Assembly: GCA_025358195.1 (NCBI GenBank)
Contig: JANYKP010000501.1
Coordinates: forward strand, 1-9,279
Direction: 5' to 3'
DNA length: 9,279 bases
Origin: Cyclobacteriaceae bacterium
Lineage (GTDB): Bacteria; Bacteroidota; Bacteroidia; Cytophagales; Cyclobacteriaceae
A program made the position numbers and the translations under genes. Positions 6,561 through 9,279 of this stretch are shown piece by piece; positions within the stretch are counted from its first letter, which is position 1; each line of letters starts with the position of its first letter. The notes below the pieces were generated by a model. The model searched no databases. It saw only the letters and a list, made by a program, of their open reading frames with translations, and had not been told where the DNA came from.

Positions 6561-8053
6561 ATTCCACGAATCACCTTCCCGGGATAAACACCCACCGTTT
6601 TCCCCTGCTCATAAACAGCCACACCATTTACCCATACCTTTTCAATTCCAGTCGACTGAAGCTGTGGATGTTGGGGAGTTGCCTGGTCGGCAACCATGTT
6701 AGGATCAAACAGGACGAGATCCGCATAGTCTCCAACAGAAATTTTCCCGCGTTTTTCGATGCCAATATTCTCGGCGGAAAGGGCGGTCATTTTGTGAATC
6801 GCTTCCTCCAGTGACAGCACTTTTTGTTCACGGACATAGTAGCGGAGAATTTTTGTGAACGACCCATAACCCCTGGGGTGTCTGCCCACACCCGAACCAT
6901 CCGAACAAATGGCAGTATGAGGCCACTTCATGATAGCGGCTATATCCCTCTCGTCCATGCTGGTCACGATTACACTTTCGTCTCCCTTCCTGGTTTCTAC
7001 ATCGGCAATCAAATCCATTAAAGTTTTTGGCGGATCTGTTTTTCGCAGCGAAGATATTTCTCCCAGCGTTTTTCCAACATAGCTCGTATCCAAACTATAG
7101 GAACCAATCAACACACCTTCGGGTGTGGTTATTTCCCTCAACGCAAACTCAGCCTCCCGGCGGTCCTTGAAATTCCTTGCTGGGAACAAGACCGTCATCG
7201 TTGATTGCCAGAAGGTGTAAGGATAAATATCCGCCGTGATATTAATGCTGGCTGCTCTTGCTGAATCCAGTTTATTAATAAGTTTTTCTGATTGTCCAAG
7301 GATACTCTTCATCGCCAATTTTGTGTGTGAAATCTGCACCGGTATGTTTGCTTCCTTGCCAATGTTGATGATTTCATTAATGGCCTTCCAGAAATACCGG
7401 TCTTCACTTCGGATATGGCTGATGTAACGACCATTGAATTGTTGTGCTATCCGGGCCAGCTCGATAACTTCTGCAGGATCAGAAAAAATTCCAGGATCGT
7501 ATTCCAACCCGGTTGACAATCCCAGCGCACCCGCTTCCATGTCTTGTTTCAACATGAGTTTCATCTTTTCAATTTCTTCCGGTGTGCAAAACCGTTTGTA
7601 GTCTCCCACAATCACAGAATCCCGCAGTGTATTGTGTCCGGAATAAGAAGCCACATTCACAGCAACCGGCTTGGCTTCTATCTCTTTGAAATAGTCCGAC
7701 AAAGGAAAATGTGAGCCTCCATCCTGCCCTACGACAATGGTCGTAATCCCCTGGCTCACGCAGGCAGGCATATCGCGCATCCCAAACATGCCCCGTTCGT
7801 GATGACTGTGAGCATCAATGAAACCAGGTGAAAGCGCCAGGCCCTTTGCCTGTATCTCTTGTTTAGCAATGGCATTGGATAAATTTCCTATGGCAGCAAT
7901 CGTATCTGCATTGATAGCCACGTCCGAAACATATCCTGGCTTTCCGGAGCCATCATAGACGGTGGCGCCGCGGATGATGAGGGTGTATTCGTGTTTTTTG
8001 CAGGAGAATACTGCTATGATGCACAGTACGGCCAGCAAGAGTTTTGTCGACAT
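6548..8053 (-). CDS. Lipoprotein N-acyl-D-amino-acid deacylase, HxH form
   Basis: A second D-aminoacylase-branch amidohydrolase, 501 residues from ATG 8053. Residues 1-17 form a lipoprotein signal with VFSC (Cys18), followed by KKHE. After the beta-sandwich start (IIRGATVYDGSG) comes the intact metal motif PGFIDAHSHHE (76-86, His82 and His84). The position that is a metal-bridging Cys in Alcaligenes D-aminoacylase reads VVGQDGGS here, giving Asp111. Further ligands are likely His213 (YISHIRSED), His243 (ISHTK) and Asp385 (CSDGSG). RHPRGYGSF (391-399) and the closing VGDYADLVLFDP are typical of the branch. It should cleave N-acyl-D-amino acids or short peptides with a D-residue outside the cytoplasm; the exact substrate cannot be read from sequence. 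It is the first gene of a likely two-gene operon and shares its promoter region with the divergent ABC-F gene. Confidence 0.88.
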   Translation of the reverse strand: MSTKLLLAVLCIIAVFSCKKHEYTLIIRGATVYDGSGKPGYVSDVAINADTIAAIGNLSNAIAKQEIQAKGLALSPGFIDAHSHHERGMFGMRDMPACVSQGITTIVVGQDGGSHFPLSDYFKEIEAKPVAVNVASYSGHNTLRDSVIVGDYKRFCTPEEIEKMKLMLKQDMEAGALGLSTGLEYDPGIFSDPAEVIELARIAQQFNGRYISHIRSEDRYFWKAINEIINIGKEANIPVQISHTKLAMKSILGQSEKLINKLDSARAASINITADIYPYTFWQSTMTVLFPARNFKDRREAEFALREITTPEGVLIGSYSLDTSYVGKTLGEISSLRKTDPPKTLMDLIADVETRKGDESVIVTSMDERDIAAIMKWPHTAICSDGSGVGRHPRGYGSFTKILRYYVREQKVLSLEEAIHKMTALSAENIGIEKRGKISVGDYADLVLFDPNMVADQATPQHPQLQSTGIEKVWVNGVAVYEQGKTVGVYPGKVIRGMVIR

Positions 8054-8136
8054 GGGATTGAAGTTGAATGAAAGTAGAGAATTCTCCGCAGGGAGACAAC
8101 GTGATTGATTTTAACATCTAATTGAACAGCCTCAGA

Positions 8137-8166
8137 TTATCCGTGGTAATCCGTGCCATCCGTGGC
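8137..8166 (-). repeat. CACGGATTAC-type dispersed repeat, copy 3
   Basis: The minus strand reads GCCACGGATGGCACGGATTA then CCACGGATAA, so it has three near-identical CACGGAT units about 10 bases apart. It matches copies 1 and 2 at 27 of 30 positions in opposite orientation. It lies in the 175-base divergent gap between the deacylase operon and the ABC-F gene, so it may overlap regulatory DNA. Confidence 0.75.
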
Positions 8167-8198
8167 AAAAAAGCCCGAGTCATCCCCATCTTTTTTCG

Positions 8199-8206
8199 TA
8201 TTTTTG
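8199..8206 (+). promoter_or_regulatory. -7 box (TATTTTTG) for the ABC-F gene
   Basis: TATTTTTG fits the Bacteroidota -7 consensus TAnnTTTG and ends 22 bases before the ATG at 8229. I see no good -33 element. The surrounding tract is T-rich, so a chance match is quite possible. Confidence 0.35.
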
Positions 8207-8228
8207 CGCCTTAATTTTTGACTAGTCC

Positions 8229-9279
8229 ATGATTGCAGCAAATAACGTCTCCCTCCAATTCGGTAAACGCGTGCTGTTTGATGAGGTGAACCTCAACTTT
8301 ACAAGCGGAAATTGCTATGGGGTCATCGGCGCAAACGGTGCCGGCAAATCTACTTTTTTGAAAATCCTCGCCGGCGACCTGGACCCCACCCGGGGAAACA
8401 TCAGCATAGAGCCCGGAAAACGGATGGCCGTGCTGCGCCAGAATCACTATGAATTTGATGAAGTGACCGTGTTGGATACGGTGATGATGGGTCACGGCAA
8501 CTTGTGGAACATCATGAAAAAGAAAGATGCTATTTATGAAAAAGCGGATTTCTCCGAAGCAGATGGCATCGAGGCCTCCCACCTGGAGGCAGAATTTGCT
8601 GAAATGAATGGGTGGAATGCGCAATCAGACGCGGCAAGTTTGTTGAGTGGATTGGGCATCGCAGAAGAAGACCACCACCGGCTCTTAAAAGAATTGAGTG
8701 GTAACCTGAAGGTACGTGTGCTACTCGCACAAGCGATCTTCGGTAACCCTGACATCCTGATCCTGGATGAACCAACCAATGACCTCGATCTCAAGACGGT
8801 AACCTGGCTGGAAGATTTTCTGTTGGAATTCAAGAACACGGTCATCGTCGTGTCTCACGACCGTCACTTCCTGGACACCGTCTGCACACATGTCGTCGAT
8901 ATTGATTATAACGCCGTGAAACTCTATACGGGCAATTATTCATTCTGGTATCAATCGAGCCAGCTTGCCTTAACGCAACGGTCATCGGCCAACAAGAAAG
9001 CCGACGATCGAAGAAAAGAATTACAGGAGTTTATTGCCCGCTTCAGCGCGAATGCCTCGAAATCAAGACAAGCCACCAGCAGAAGAAAATTACTTGAAAA
9101 AATAAACGTCGATGATATTCAGGCCTCCACCCGGAGATACCCGGCCATCATCTTCCAGCAGGCGCGCACGGCCGGCGACCAGATTCTGCACATTGAACAC
9201 TTAAGTAGCTCGGCGGTCGGCAATACCTTGTTCAAAGACTTTGAACTCTTCGTGAACAAAGGTGAAAAGATTGCGTTCC
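8229..9279 (+). CDS. ABC-F ATPase, YbiT type, 5' part
   Basis: A ribosome-associated ABC-F family ATPase without membrane segments; 350 residues are visible and the gene runs off the right edge (family length is usually about 530). The first ATPase domain has Walker A GANGAGKS (34-41), a signature-like LSGNLKVRV (156-164, with Asn in place of the usual Gly), Walker B ILILDEPTNDLD (176-187, Glu181) and the switch His210 in VSHDRHF. The basic inter-domain linker includes RFSANASKSRQATSRR (271-286). IGANGAGKSTFLKILAGDL, VLDTVMMGHGNLW and VCTHVVDIDY closely follow Escherichia coli YbiT, which supports that subgroup over EttA or Uup. ABC-F proteins bind the ribosomal E site and affect translation elongation; resistance variants exist, but nothing here points to resistance. 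The second ATPase domain begins near residue 318 (DQILHIEHLS). Confidence 0.92.
   Translation, partial: MIAANNVSLQFGKRVLFDEVNLNFTSGNCYGVIGANGAGKSTFLKILAGDLDPTRGNISIEPGKRMAVLRQNHYEFDEVTVLDTVMMGHGNLWNIMKKKDAIYEKADFSEADGIEASHLEAEFAEMNGWNAQSDAASLLSGLGIAEEDHHRLLKELSGNLKVRVLLAQAIFGNPDILILDEPTNDLDLKTVTWLEDFLLEFKNTVIVVSHDRHFLDTVCTHVVDIDYNAVKLYTGNYSFWYQSSQLALTQRSSANKKADDRRKELQEFIARFSANASKSRQATSRRKLLEKINVDDIQASTRRYPAIIFQQARTAGDQILHIEHLSSSAVGNTLFKDFELFVNKGEKIAF

Noticed and set aside
8211..8845. Overlapping minus-strand frames of 81-137 residues
   Set aside because: They lie antisense to the ABC-F gene, whose Walker and signature motifs are clear on the plus strand; the antisense proteins show no recognisable features.
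8229..9279. Antibiotic-resistance ABC-F gene
   Set aside because: The visible motifs follow the housekeeping YbiT type closely, and nothing in the context suggests resistance.

Overview
The window looks like a chromosomal stretch of a member of the Bacteroidota. The signs are a secreted MG2/TonB-plug-like protein of a type abundant in that phylum, two lipoproteins with Lys-rich residues after the lipid Cys, starts without Shine-Dalgarno motifs, at least two TAnnTTTG-type -7 boxes, and short AT-rich repeats at gene ends. A cytophagal lineage is plausible, but I cannot name a genus.

Layout. (1) 2-1426 (+): 3' part of a large secreted or periplasmic protein of the MG2/carboxypeptidase-regulatory/TonB-plug-like family, cut by the left edge. 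(2) 1427-1658: repeat-rich gap with a -7 box. (3) 1659-2798 (+): YbjJ-like MFS transporter. (4) 2845-3004: decayed tandem copy of the 3' end of the next gene. (5) 3040-3819 (-): secreted serine esterase/peptidase of the alpha/beta-hydrolase fold, with a TTG start. (6) 3903-4364 (-): TerB-like protein. (7) 4493-4757 (-): relic of a glycoside hydrolase family 3 beta-glucosidase. (8) 4771-6447 and 6548-8053 (-): two paralogous lipoproteins of the N-acyl-D-amino-acid deacylase (D-aminoacylase) branch of the amidohydrolase superfamily. (9) 8229 to the right edge (+): ABC-F ATPase of the YbiT type, cut by the edge.

How the genes work together. The two deacylases probably form one transcription unit and would release free D-amino acids from N-acylated or peptide-like compounds outside the cytoplasm. 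One keeps the amidohydrolase HxH metal motif and the other has lost its first His. The esterase, the GH3 relic and the partial first gene also concern envelope or polymer chemistry, but nothing here joins them into one pathway. The ABC-F protein, TerB-like protein and MFS transporter look like ordinary neighbours.

No integrase, transposase, CRISPR array, tRNA or rRNA was seen, and I found no evidence of a new multi-gene system. The most interesting content is between the genes: a 160-bp tandem duplication that carried off an esterase tail, a GH3 pseudogene reduced to short fragments, and three unrelated families of short repeats at gene ends.
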